A model generated the notes under the pieces. The model did no database searches and had not been told where the DNA came from. It worked only from the letters and a program-made list of their open reading frames with translations. A stretch of 64,000 nt of DNA from positions 53,345,171-53,409,170 of the forward strand of contig NC_037670.1 of the NCBI RefSeq assembly GCF_003255815.1. Reading direction: 5' to 3'. Both the position numbers and the translations under genes were made by a program. Of the stretch, positions 46,112-56,970 are shown one piece after another (within the stretch, counting starts at the first letter, position 1; each line of letters starts with the position of its first letter). Source of the DNA: Theropithecus gelada. Lineage: Eukaryota; Chordata; Mammalia; Primates; Cercopithecidae.

Positions 46112-47340
46112 GTGAGAACAGCAGTAATAAGCTGTTACAGGAGGAAACGCTGGCAGCCCAGGCAGGTGGCTTCTGTTGGCAATAGTAAAACCCAGTGGTA
46201 TGCATGCAAATGAGATCTTTCCAAGTGGCAATAACAGTACATCAAAGCCTTAAGGAGCAGGCAGGATGCATAGCTGGGTGTTATTCCAAGGGAAATGATA
46301 GGCAGATGTTAGACTCATGAGGCTCCTTCTATCAGTACCAGCTGGCAAAACACCCCATAGAAATGGCCCACTATTATATTAGGCTGAACAGCCAAGAACC
46401 ACACGCAGCAGAGACGTGGCACTTTACCAAACTCCACAACCTCTTGGGACTATTAACATGCCTTGTGCAAACAAAGCAGACGTCCTTGGAAGATTCTTCT
46501 GCTCCCTTTCCCAGGCAGGGCCCAGAAGCTGCTAGTCTCACTCATCAAGCAATTAACATACCATTTAACCTTTAGCTTCTTGATCCCTGAAACTGATCCG
46601 GGCAATAAATCCCTGGCCTTAACAAAGGGTAGGGTGATCATGAACTGTTAGTGCTGTGATCACTTCCCGTAAGGCCTTGGAAGGAGATGGAATTTCCAGT
46701 TATCACCAGATGTTGAGTCTGATAATGTCATTGTTCTGCCAGGATGGATACATTTCATACAATTGGAGAATGAAAGAGTAGGAATTACTAATTCAGGGAC
46801 TAAAAGGTGGAATTACATCCTTGTGAAGAATTTTTCTTTCCAGAACAAAACCAAAGTTAGAGTTTAAAAAAAAACAGCCTAATGAGAGATGCTGTTTATC
46901 TTGTATTCATTTTAACATCCTTCAGAAGCTTACAACAGACAAATCAAGACACAATACACAGTTTTTTTAAAGAAAAACATTTAGCTTAAAATGAGCTGTT
47001 GGGATTCAAGACTTACCGTGTGAAATTAACTGAAGCTATATAATGATTTAAAAGATCAGAAACTGTAAGTAGAGATCAGTGTCCCTGTCTGAAACTCAGG
47101 TACATTTGGGGAACCTCTATAGCAAATGCGTATGTGCACACTTGGGATTTTTTTTATTGTATGTAAATTGAATTCAAATAATTGTTTATGTATGGATAAA
47201 GAAGAGACTGAACTGAAAGCACTCCTGTAGATTTTAGAGAACATCGAACTCCACCCTCATTTTATAGTCAAGGAAACGGAGATCGCCAGAGTTGCTGAAG
47301 ATCTCACAGTTCCTCATTGGATTGGAATCACAGAGTGCGG

Positions 47341-47804
47341 TGTGAAGCCTGAAACTTTGATAGAGGCCTCAGTTAACTTAGAAAGTTTGTTCTGCCAAGG
47401 TTGAGGACGCGCCCGTGACCCAGCCTCAGGAGATCCTGACAACACGTGCCCAAGGAGATCAGGGCACAGCTTGCTTTTATACATTTTAGGGAGATGTGAG
47501 ACATCAATCAATATAGGCAAGAAGTGCATTGGTTCAGTCTGGAAAGGTGGGACAGCTTGAAGCAAAGGCAGGAGGACTACAAGCAGGGTAGGGGGCTTGC
47601 AGGTCACAGATAGGTGAGAGACAAAGGGTCGCATTCTTCTGAGTTTCTGATGAGCATTTCCAAAGGAGGCCGTCAGATCTGCATCTATCTCAGTGACCAG
47701 AGGGATGACTTTGAAGAGAATAAGAAGCAGGTTTGCCCCAGGCAGTTTCCAGCTTGCTTTTCCTTTTAGCTTAGTGATTTGGGGTTCAAGATATTTTCCT
47801 TTCA
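47341..47804 (-). mobile_element. LTR of an endogenous retrovirus, family not named
   Basis: The block starts tgtgaagcctgaaactttg and ends tattttcctttca. The phrases ctgccaaggttgaggacgcg, cccagcctcaggagatcctgac, ttttatacattttagggag and cagtgaccagagggatgac belong to an abundant primate LTR family that I recognise in antisense but cannot name with certainty. No internal viral sequence is attached. Confidence 0.7.
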
Positions 47805-48125
47805 CCCCTCGTTCTTATCCTGAACCAACAGAAAAAGAGGTTCAGGGTGCCGTTTGGGTCATTTAAAAGGCTAGACTTCAAAACTGCCATTTGCTAGTAA
47901 CATCTTGACATTCTAATTCGGTCCCATAGCTACTTGCACCTTAACTCCTTGAGGTTTTCCTAAACTTGAATCAGAGCAACTAATAACATTGATTTCTGGA
48001 CACCCAATCCATCCAACTACATTTCACTTGGAAATTTAAAATTTTAAAATTGTTGAGTTGCAATTGATGTACCTGTGCCTTTCTTTGAAGGCTTCTAGGG
48101 GGAAAAGGCCACATATGCAATTTGC

Positions 48126-48440
48126 TTTTTTTTTTTTTTTTTTTTTTTTGAGGCAGAGTGTCGCTCTGTCACCCAGGCTGGAGTGCAGTGGCATGATCTT
48201 GGTTCACTGCAACCTCTCCTTCCCCGGTTCAAGCGATTCTCCTGTGTCAGCCTCTTGAGTAGCTGTGATTACAGCTGCCCGCCACCATGCCCGGCTAATT
48301 TTGGTATTTTTAATAGAGACGAGATTTCGCCATTTTGGCCAGGCTGATCTGGAACTCTTGACCTCAGGTGATCCCCCGCCACCTCCCACCTTGGCCTCCG
48401 TAAGTGCTAGGATTACAGGTGTAAGCCACTGCACCTGGCC
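48126..48440 (-). mobile_element. Alu, antisense
   Basis: The element runs from a 25-base T-tract to taagccactgcacctggcc. It lies 180 bp upstream of exon E. Confidence 0.95.
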
Positions 48441-48619
48441 ACAGTTTGCAGTTTTAATGAAACCAGGTGAAAGGAGGGTGTCCTTGAGCAATAGCCTTTA
48501 TGTATGGGTAGACACCTATCTGAGCCCTCCCTTGAGAAACGGTCAGGGCCTTTGTGGTTTCATTCTTTTCCTTCTTACCTTTGCTTGGCCGTAAGTCTCA
48601 TCAGTGGTTTTGCCTTTAG

Positions 48620-48770
48620 ATTTCGAATGAAGCAAGTGAACATTGTCGGGCCGAGCCCCTACAGTCAGTCTTCCCGGGTCATCCAGACCCTGCAGGCCCC
48701 ACCCGATGTGGCTCCAACCAGCGTCACGGTCCGGACTGCCAGTGAGACCAGCCTGCGGCTTCGCTGGGTG
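48620..48770 (+). CDS. SDK2: SDK2 exon E, end of FN3-5 and start of FN3-6
   Basis: This 151 bp exon lies between acceptor ...tgcctttag and donor gtg|gtgagt. Its first base completes arginine, and it leaves in phase 0. It encodes FRMKQVNIVGPSPYSQSSRV (F and G strands of FN3-5), the linker IQTLQAPPDVAPTSVTV, and the B strand of the next domain ending in LRLRWV. Unlike the FN3-4 boundary, the domain junction falls inside an exon. The linker APPDVAP is the usual proline-rich boundary of adjacent FN3 modules. The next exon is only 597 bp away. Confidence 0.97.
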
Positions 48771-49367
48771 GTGAGTGGGGGTGAGAAGGGAGGCTGGAGG
48801 CACACGGGTCCTGGATTAGCCACGGCACACACTAATCCAGGGCTTAGGAGTTTCTTGGTCACGCCTTTGTCCTAGTCAAAACTAATCTCATCGTCAAACC
48901 AAAAAGTATTGCATTTTACAATTAGTGTTGGATCTTAGGCCAGCCCAGGAGATCTGATTAATTAGTAGCATTACTCACTCTCTTCTTGGAACTGAGGAAT
49001 ATTCCTTGGGGCAGGAAAGCTGGTGGTGCCTCACGCCGGATCTCTAAGTCCTTAAGCTAGGTCAACATGGAACCAATACTCAGTATTTGTAAGAGAGCCA
49101 GCCTGATATTTAATCAGAACATTTGCCCACAAAATTAAGCCAAAATGTATTAAAAGAAATTATATGCAGCCAAAGTTACTGACATGGTTTCATTTAATTC
49201 ACAGAAGAAAAGTTTCAGGGAAAAATAAAGTAGATGCTTCTAAGACTGTTTCTCCCAGGAATGCTTCCTCCACGGAGTTGGCCTCACAGGACAGGCCCGT
49301 CCCTTAAGACCTGTGAGGGTGGCAGTTCTGAGATGTCAACTCATCACGGCCCCTTGTTCCTTCCTAG
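48771..49367 (+). other. SDK2: SDK2 intron E-F, 597 bp
   Basis: The intron starts gtgagt and ends cttcctag. It is the shortest intron in the window. I see no Alu, L1 or LTR sequence in it. Confidence 0.9.
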
Positions 49368-49605
49368 CCCCTGCCAGATTCTCGGTACAACGGGAACCCT
49401 GAGTCCGTGGGCTACAGAATTAAGTACTGGCGCTCAGACCTCCAGTCTTCAGCACTGGCCCAAGTCGTCAGTGACCGGCTGGAGAGGGAATTCACCATCG
49501 AGGAGCTGGAGGAATGGATGGAATATGAGCTCCAGATGCAGGCCTTCAACGCCGTCGGGGCCGGGCCGTGGAGCGAGGTGGTGCGGGGCCGGACGCGGGA
49601 GTCAG
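49368..49605 (+). CDS. SDK2: SDK2 exon F, remainder of FN3 domain 6
   Basis: This 238 bp exon lies between acceptor ...ccttcctag and donor cag|gtaagg. It enters in phase 0 and leaves in phase 1. It encodes PLPDSRYNGNPESVGYRIKY, WRSDLQSSALAQVVSDRLER, then EFTIEELEEWMEYELQMQAF and NAVGAGPWSEVVRGRTRES. NGNPESVGYRIKYW is the C strand. LEEWMEYELQMQAFNAVGAGPWS is the conserved FN3 tyrosine corner followed by the G-x-G-x-W-S end motif. No N-glycosylation sequon is visible. The last 60 bp hold ten CpG dinucleotides, unlike the CpG-poor introns on either side. Confidence 0.97.
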
Positions 49606-49999
49606 GTAAGGGGAAGGCGATTCCCGTCCTGCAGACACCACATTAGAGATGGGGCTGAGGGCCCCTGAGCCTCCAGATCCCAGGCTAGTGGTGTCTCATT
49701 GGCCTGTCCCACTTGTGTCTGTCTTGGAGCTTTCCTAATCCTGTGTTAGGCCAGACTCGGCAGGAATTTCCACCTGATTTCATTAGGGCCCCAAGCCATT
49801 CATTGGAAACTGGTGATGATTTCCAACAGGGGCTCGACTCACATTACTATTTTCTAAATGAGGGATAATTTTCACTACCAATGATGAAAAGCAAGAATGT
49901 GTAAAGATCCTATGGGGAATCTTTAAAATACAAGGTATTCAGGACCTTCTTGTCACAAATTAATAGAGGTAGTAGATTAACTAATCTAGCCTGTGGTAA

Positions 50000-50330
50000 T
50001 AAATAGACCTCCAAAAGTTTAATTGCTTGGACATAATAGGAGTTTATTTCTCACTCATATTGTGGTCTAAGGTGGGTGTTTCTATTTGGCGGGTCGCTCT
50101 TTTCCATGAGGTGATTCAGGGACCCAGGCTCTACTATTCTGTGGGAATAATCTCCATCTGCACCCAGCTGCCAACAGGGAAAAGAAGGCAAAGAATGGGT
50201 CTCTTCAAACCTGTTCAGGAGTGGAACGTCACTCTGTTCGTCTCAGTCATGGGGCTCTGCCAGTTGCCAGGAAGAAATGGAGACGTGTTTTTGGCCAACT
50301 TTGAGTAGACCTCTGCTGCACTGTGCTAAT
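50000..50330. repeat. Probable old LTR-like repeat
   Basis: The phrases ggagtttatttctcactcatattg, aaggtgggtgtttctatttggc and gtgattcagggacccaggctc recall a common ancient repeat family, probably LTR-class. Orientation and family are uncertain. Confidence 0.4.
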
Positions 50331-50636
50331 GCTGAAAGTAGCCGCCTAATCTTCTAGGCTTTGCGGACTAACTTCCACCAGCCAACGGTGGGTCAGAGGA
50401 GCTTTTCTTGCCCCCCTTGAATTTTTAGAAACCCAAGGGAAGGATGACAATTAACACTCACGAAGGACTCACCGTCACCTGACCCCAGTCCCTTCAGTCT
50501 GATCTGAATTAGTGAGGTTCTGTCTGAAGAAGGAATGAACCAGCTGCATCTCTGCCCCACGCTTCTTGGATGAGAGTCACAGCATGTGCTTGATTGCGGA
50601 GGGGCTGTTCATTCTGGACTAACCTAGGCTGTTAGA

Positions 50637-50848
50637 AATATGACTTAAAGCCCTGACTTTGTCCAGACATGGGATGAAGAGGCGGTATGAAGGGTCGAGA
50701 TGGTGAACTGGGTCGGTGGCCAGAGGAAAAGGAAATATGACTTAAATTACAAATATGACTTAAATTCCTGACTTTGTCCAGACATGGGATGAAGAGGAAG
50801 TATGAAGGGTTGAGATGGTGAACTGGGTCGGTGGCCAGAGGAAAAGGA
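50637..50848 (+). repeat. Tandem duplication, about 97 bp unit
   Basis: Copy 1 (50637-50732) and copy 2 (50751-50848) both run from aatatgacttaaa to gccagaggaaaagga and differ at about five positions. A third partial start (aatatgacttaaattac) lies between them. Confidence 0.95.
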
Positions 50849-52608
50849 CAAGACTCCCCCACTTCTTCCCTCAGGGAGCCTGGATCCATTTTGCTTATTG
50901 ATTCAAACCCTCTTATTCACTCTCTTTTCCTTCTCTTCTCTGACTCTCTGCGTTAATGAGAATATTCGGTTCCATTGTTTTTGCTGTCATAGACATGGCT
51001 GTTTCCTGGAGACAGCTCCTGAGCCCAGCTCCTTTCCTTGGCGCTCCGAGGGGACAGAATCGCCTTGAAGCTGGGGAGTCGAGAGGTGGCCAGGGCCTGC
51101 CTACAGCTGTTTCCACCCCACAGTCCTCGGAAATGCCCTGGGGCCTACCCTGTCCCCCACCCAGAGCCTCCCTGCTTCTGTCCCTGTGCTACAACGCCAT
51201 GTAAAGAGACAGTCCCCGTGCTGTTGTTTTCAGTAGAAAAATTAATTAACTTGCTAGATGCTGGAAACTGCCACAGGAGACATAGTTGGAACTCAGAGTG
51301 ACTTTGATGGGAAATGGACAGAAAGATGAGCTAGGAAGCCAAGTGCATGTTGGGTATCAAAGAAAAACCTCGCACGGTCAGCGGGAGGAGGCGGAGGACA
51401 CGGGGGCACAAGGCCTGTTGGCATGGCTGGAGGCGGCTATAGCGGGGGGCCGCCATCCTCAGGACAGAGGAGTTTAAAAGGGAGGAAAGCGTAGACACTT
51501 GGGGGGCCCAGGGTTCCCGGGCCTGGCCTGTTTGCTCCAAAGATGAAGAGGGAAACATGGAAGGTGGTGCCGAGGTGGGAGGGCGGCCTCTGAGGACGGC
51601 TGGAGGGAGGATGCAGATCAGCTCACAGCAATAAGGAAAGGGGCCCTGGAGCCCCAGGCAGTGCCAGCCCCTCACCTCTTCCTGATCTTATCCATGCCAG
51701 GTGCTGCGATGGGTGCAGGTGTGCCCAACACCACCCTTCTACCCTCGAGGGGGCCAGGCTGGGGTGAGGAGTGTGTACCCTGGGCTTGGGCCCAGCAGCA
51801 CCTGGCACACCAAGGGCACCAGCATATGCCCAGTGTATCTGCAGGTGCCATCCGCTCTGTGTGCCATGGCATGGAAGGGCCTGGGAAGCTCTGGATAAAG
51901 GCTCCTCTCATCCTTTCTTGTTCATTCCCCAGTTCCCACCAGTGACAGGTCTGAACCTGCTGCCGCCCTTGTAGGTTTTGCTGTAATGCACACTGGTTTG
52001 CATCACACACAACCCGCTGGGTTTCCTCAACGCTGGTCCACTGTCAGTCACCAGCGGCAAGCAAAAGCTCCTGTGCCACTTTGTGGCTTTATTTCTTCCT
52101 ACTCTTCTCGGAGTGCAGGAGGTGAGGGTAGACGGGAGGACTCTTAAGCAGTAGCAGGGAGAAGCGGAACCACAGCCGAGTGGGAATGCTCTCAGGGCGT
52201 GGCGTGAACCCTGGAGCCCTCCAATGAGAGCCCTGGAAGAGCAGCCATGGTGATAACCAGTATGCTTTTGAGAGGACCAGTGTTTCAGGAGGGAACTGCC
52301 CAAGCAGTAGGGTTGGGCCCGGTGTCCCTTGGCTCTCCTTCAGACTGCAGCTTTCATTACGTTCCAAAGGAAAGGTGGAGACGCACCAACACACAGCCTG
52401 GGATTGTGGTCACGTGGATTTCGAAAACTTCTGTTATCTTCACTATATGAATCTTTGTGACAAAGAAGAGAACTTGAAAAGTTCAGAGGGACAGTTCTAA
52501 ATCCAGGAAAAGGCAGGCCAAGAAAATATTTTTTCAAAATTTAAACTTCTGCTATAACCAACAAAAAATTATAGATAAAATATAACTTTCTGAAATCTTA
52601 AATGTATT

Positions 52609-52905
52609 GGCCAGACACAGTAACCCACACCTATAATCCCAGCACTTTGGGAAGCTGAATCTGGAGGATTGCTGGAGTCCAGGAGTTCAGTCTAGGCAAC
52701 ATAGTGAGACCCCATCTTTACAAAAAATACAAAAATTAGCCAGGTGTGGTGACATACACCTGTAGTCATAGCTACTTGGGAGGCTAAGGTGGGAAGATGG
52801 CTTGGGCCTGGGAGTTTGAGGCTGCAGTGAGCTGTGATTGTGCCACACTCCAGCCTGGCCAACAGAGTGGGACTGTGCCTCAAAAAAATAAGTAAATAAA
52901 TAAAT
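52609..52905 (+). mobile_element. Alu, sense, old (AluJ-like)
   Basis: The element runs from ggccagacacagtaacccac to a tail of AAATA units. It is much diverged. Confidence 0.93.
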
Positions 52906-53339
52906 TCATCAATGCATTCGTAAGAAAAACAGGGAAATCCTCAGGTGTCAGAGGCGTAACAGGAACCAGGAAGAGTTCAGCAGGAAGTGTTGGGCTGGTG
53001 CCGCAGCTGTCCTGGGTGGGGTGGGGATTGGGCTGGACCTTTCCTGGTGGTTTCAGGACCTAGGATTTGACGAACTTGCAGGAACAAGAGAGTCAGCTTT
53101 GAATCTGTGTAAGGGGAGAGTTAGGGCCTAAACTCCTGCACTTGAGACACGGCTCTTGAAGGCCTTACCCTCCTTCCTAGGAGAGGCTGAAACTCTGCCT
53201 GCAGAGGTTTGACTGTATGTCTACCTGGACTCTGAGTAGAGAATGAAAAGTCAGTCTGTGTCCTGTGCCCCACTCAGGACTGGGTTTTGAATTTGTATTA
53301 TATGAATGGCCTGGGAACTCCCAGAACAGAAATTAATGT

Positions 53340-54434
53340 AACATTTGGTTCCAGAAACCAAAAGCACAAGCAACTAAAGAAAAAGTAGATACATTAGACC
53401 TCATCAGAATGAAAACCTTTATGCTTCAAAGAATGTCATAAAGGAAATGAAAAAAACTCCCCAAATGGAAGAAAATATTTGCAAATTATGTATCTCATGA
53501 GGGATTTATGTCCAGAATATATAAAGACCTCTTACAACTTCACAACAAAAAGACAAATGACCCAATTAAAAACTGGGCAAAGGATCGGCATAGACATTTC
53601 TCCCAAGGAGATTTACAAATGGCCAGCAAGCACATGAAAAGATGCTCAACATCGTGAACTGTTAGGGAAATGCAAATGTAAGCTGTAACGAGATATCACT
53701 TCACACTCTAAAATAAGATGGCTAAAATAAGAAAAGCTGGACAATAACAGATATTGGTGGGCACGGAGAAACTGGGACCCTTGTACATTGCTGGTAGGAA
53801 TATTAAATGATTCAGAAACGTTGGAAAACAGTTGGCATTCCTCAAAGGGTTGAACAGGGAGTCACCATGTGACAAAGCAACTCTACTCCTAGGTATGTAC
53901 CCAAGAGAACAGAAAACATATGTCTACACAAAATCTTGCACATAAATTGTTCATAGCAACTTTATTCACAGTAGCCAAAAAGTGGAAACAACCAAAATAT
54001 CCCTCAGTGGACAAATGGATAAATAAAATGTGGTCTGTGCATTCAGTGGATGATTCAGCAATAAAAAGGAATGGAATTCTGATACATGCTACAGTGTGGA
54101 GGAACCTTGAAAACATTAGGCTAAGTGAAAGAGACCAGGCACAAGAGACCACATATTGTATGATTCTATTTGTAGGAAACATCTAGAACAGGCAAATCTA
54201 GAGAGGCAGAAAGTAAATTCATGGTTTCCTAGACTAGGGGACAGCATTTGAGAGGAATGAGAAATGATTGATGATGAAAACAGAGCTGCTTTGGGGGATA
54301 ATGAGATGTTCCAAAGTTCATCGTGATGATGGTTACGCAACTCTGAATTCACTAAAAAAAAGTTGAATTGTACAATTTAGAGGAATGTATGATATATTAA
54401 TCATCTCACAATAAGGCTTTCAAAAAAAAAAAGC
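53340..54434 (+). mobile_element. L1 3' half of ORF2 plus 3' UTR, decayed
   Basis: About 1.1 kb of sense L1 follows the ORF2 end: aaagcacaagcaactaaag, ggcaaaggatcggcatagac, atgtacccaagagaacagaaaac, tcatagcaactttattcacag and caataaaaaggaatggaattc. It ends with an A-tail. The open frame at 53920-54186 (AKKWKQPKYPSVDKWINK) is a remnant of the ORF2 C-terminus and not a host gene. Stops and frame breaks elsewhere make it inactive. Confidence 0.9.
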
Positions 54435-54487
54435 TTAGCCTTCCTGAGATTAATTTTATACAGATAAATGTTATTAAAATAAGTATA

Positions 54488-54786
54488 GGCTGGGGGCTGT
54501 GATTCATACCTATAATCCCAACACTTTGGGAGGCGGAGGCAGGAGGGTTACCAGGAGCTTGATACCAGCCTGGGCAACATAGTGAGACCCCATCTCTACA
54601 AAATAAAAACAAAAACTACAGAAAATTAGCCAGGCATGGTGGCACATGCCTGTAGTCCCAGCTATTGGGAGGCTGAGACAGGAGGACTGCTTCAGTCCAG
54701 GAGGTTGAGCCTGCCGTGAGCTATGATCACACCCCTGCACTCCAGCCTGGGTGACAAAGCAAGACCCTGTCTCTAAAAATAAATAG
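54488..54786 (+). mobile_element. Alu, sense, old
   Basis: The element runs from ggctgggggctgtgattcat to tgtctctaaaaataaatag. It lies just after the L1 A-tail. Confidence 0.94.
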
Positions 54787-55159
54787 TAAGTATGGCTCAT
54801 AGATTGTACACTTTGCCTATGGTTGGAAAGCCAGGAAGATCTGTGTATAATATCTTCTTACCCTCAGGGAAAACAGTGATCAACTCTTCCTGAAATAGTT
54901 ACATATCATACTCCAATAAAGGATTTTACTCTCCTCCAAAAATAAAACAAAAAGAAAATACACAAAAAACTAAAGAAACATGGTTTCAGGCCAGACCATC
55001 TGGGCAACCAACAGAGGTAAAAATGATTCCTCTCGGGAGAGATATTGCCAAAACCAAATTATCCAAAATGAAAATCAAGCCTTTTTAAAGATGAATCACA
55101 ATTGTCAAGCACACAGGCAATAATTTGCCATGAGTAAAAATGACCAGCTTTAAAAAGAG

Positions 55160-55949
55160 AGAAAGAGAAAGATAAAGGACTTCGATTACATTAAAATACA
55201 TACAAGTCTGAGAGAAAATATACAATAACTACATTTAAAATTATTAAAGTCTTAAAGCATTAAAATTTTAAGTAAAGATTAAGGTACCGTTTCTTAAAGC
55301 AGATTTTTTTTTAGAAAAAATAAATGGGACACAATCATTGAAAATGAAAGCAGTTTAGACACTGCCAAAAAGAGAATTACCAAATTAGAAGCTAGATTTG
55401 AATAAATAACTCTTAAAACAACATAAAGACAGAAGATTGAAAGTAGATTAAAAGACATAAAGAACAGAATGAGATCTACCAGATAGCTAATAGGAGTCAA
55501 AAGGGAAAGAGGAAGAAAATGAGAGTTACAAAATACACAGAGATAATAGCTGAGAAAGTCCAGGGTTGATGGAAAGCGTTATTTACAAGACTGAAGAAAC
55601 ACCAATCCTGAGTGGAGTAAATAAAACTGAATTCATATCAAAATGTATTTGGTACAACTGTAAAATGCCTAAGAGAAAATCTTAAAAACAGTTGGAGTGA
55701 AAGGCAGATAATCACAAAGGCAAGACTATTTGACTGAGGTAACTACTCAGGAACAACAGAGGCCAGAAGACAATGAGATGGTAATCTTGAAGGAGCTAAA
55801 AGCAAATAACTGTCAGTCTCAAATTTTATACCCAGCTGAACTAATCTTCCAGGATTTTATCCAGAAAACAGCAAAGTAAATGCTATATAAAAATGGAGAC
55901 AATTTAATCAAACTAGAAATATCATTTTGAAAATTTTTTGAATAACACT
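55160..55949 (+). repeat. HAL1/L1 ORF1-like fragment, decayed
   Basis: The phrases gattaaaagacataaagaacagaatgag, gagataatagctgagaaag, ctaagagaaaatcttaaaaacag and ctcaaattttatacccagctg follow the ORF1-type region of half-L1 (HAL1) or old L1 elements. No long open frame survives. Confidence 0.6.
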
Positions 55950-56246
55950 CTTTTTTTTTTTTTTTTGAGATGAATCTCACTCTGTCACCTGGGCTGGAGT
56001 GCAGTGGCATGATCTTGGCTCACTGCAACCTCTGCCTCCTGGGCACAAGTGATTCTCCTGCCTTAGCCTCCGAAGTAGCTGGGATTACAGGTGCCCGCCA
56101 CCATGACCAGCTAATTTTGTATTTTTAGTAGAGATGGGGTTTCACTATGTTGGCCAGGCTGGTCTTGAACTCCTGACCTCAAGTGATCTGCCCACCTTGG
56201 TTTCCCAAGGTGCTGGGATTACAGGCATGAGCCACCACACCTGGCC
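55950..56246 (-). mobile_element. Alu, antisense
   Basis: The element runs from a T-tract and gagatgaatctcactctgtc to gagccaccacacctggcc. The flanks aacactctttt and aaccctctttt may be the target duplication. Confidence 0.95.
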
Positions 56247-56604
56247 AAGAACCCTCTTTTTTAAAAAAAGGAAACCTATGGCAAAACTGCTGATTTGAAA
56301 CTCTCTCTCTCTTTTTTTTTTTCTTTTTTTAACATTTCCAGCTGTTGGAAACCTATCTTATAGAGTCAAGAGAATGCAGAGGATAATATTTTATGTGTAA
56401 ATGTATTCCAGGTTTTTTTCCTTCTGACTTTGTTCTTTTCAATCTTATATCATCTTTTACTCAAGAACCCTGAGGAGACTTTCTCTAGCAATGTTGTTTA
56501 TTTTTGTAGACACTGCTATGTTTTAATTAATATTGAGATATAGATTTTGTATCAAAAAAAGCAAGTGGATTTACCTTTGTCCTAGCTGATTGTAGCATGT
56601 ATGG

Positions 56605-56970
56605 TGATATGGTTTGGCTCTGTGTCCCCACCCAAATCTCATCTCAAACTGTAATCTCCACATGTCAAAGGAGGGACCTGGTGGAGGTGATTGGATCATG
56701 GAGACAATTTCCCCCATGCTCTTCTCATGATAGTGAGTGAGTTCTCACAAGATCTGATGGTTTTATAAGGGGCTCTTCCTCCTTTGCCCTCTCTTCTCTC
56801 TTCTGCCGGCATGTGAAGAAGTTCCTTGCTTCCCCTTCACCTTCCGCCATGATTGTGTTTCCTGAAGCCTTCCCAGACATGCGTAACTGTGAGTCAGTTA
56901 AACTTCTTTCCTTTATAAATTACCCAGTCTTGGGTATTTATTTATCACAGTGTGAAAATGGACTGATATA
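56605..56970 (+). mobile_element. THE1/MST-type solo LTR with perfect target duplication
   Basis: The element starts tgatatggtttggctctgtg and ends aaaatggactgatata. The internal phrases ccacccaaatctcatct, gatctgatggttttataagg and tataaattacccagtcttgg identify a MaLR LTR. The 5 bp duplication tatgg lies at 56600-56604 and 56971-56975. No internal region is attached. Confidence 0.93.

Larger units (their letters stand above)
46112..48619 (+). other. SDK2: SDK2 intron D-E, 2.5 kb
   Basis: The intron starts gtgaga and ends cctttag. It holds an antisense LTR at 47341-47804 and an antisense Alu at 48126-48440. I recognise no repeat in 46112-47340, an AT-rich stretch whose short open frames have no family resemblance. 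Confidence 0.85.

Noticed and set aside
53920..54186. 88-residue frame that looks like a conserved protein
   Set aside because: It is the C-terminal remnant of L1 ORF2 inside a decayed L1, not a host gene.
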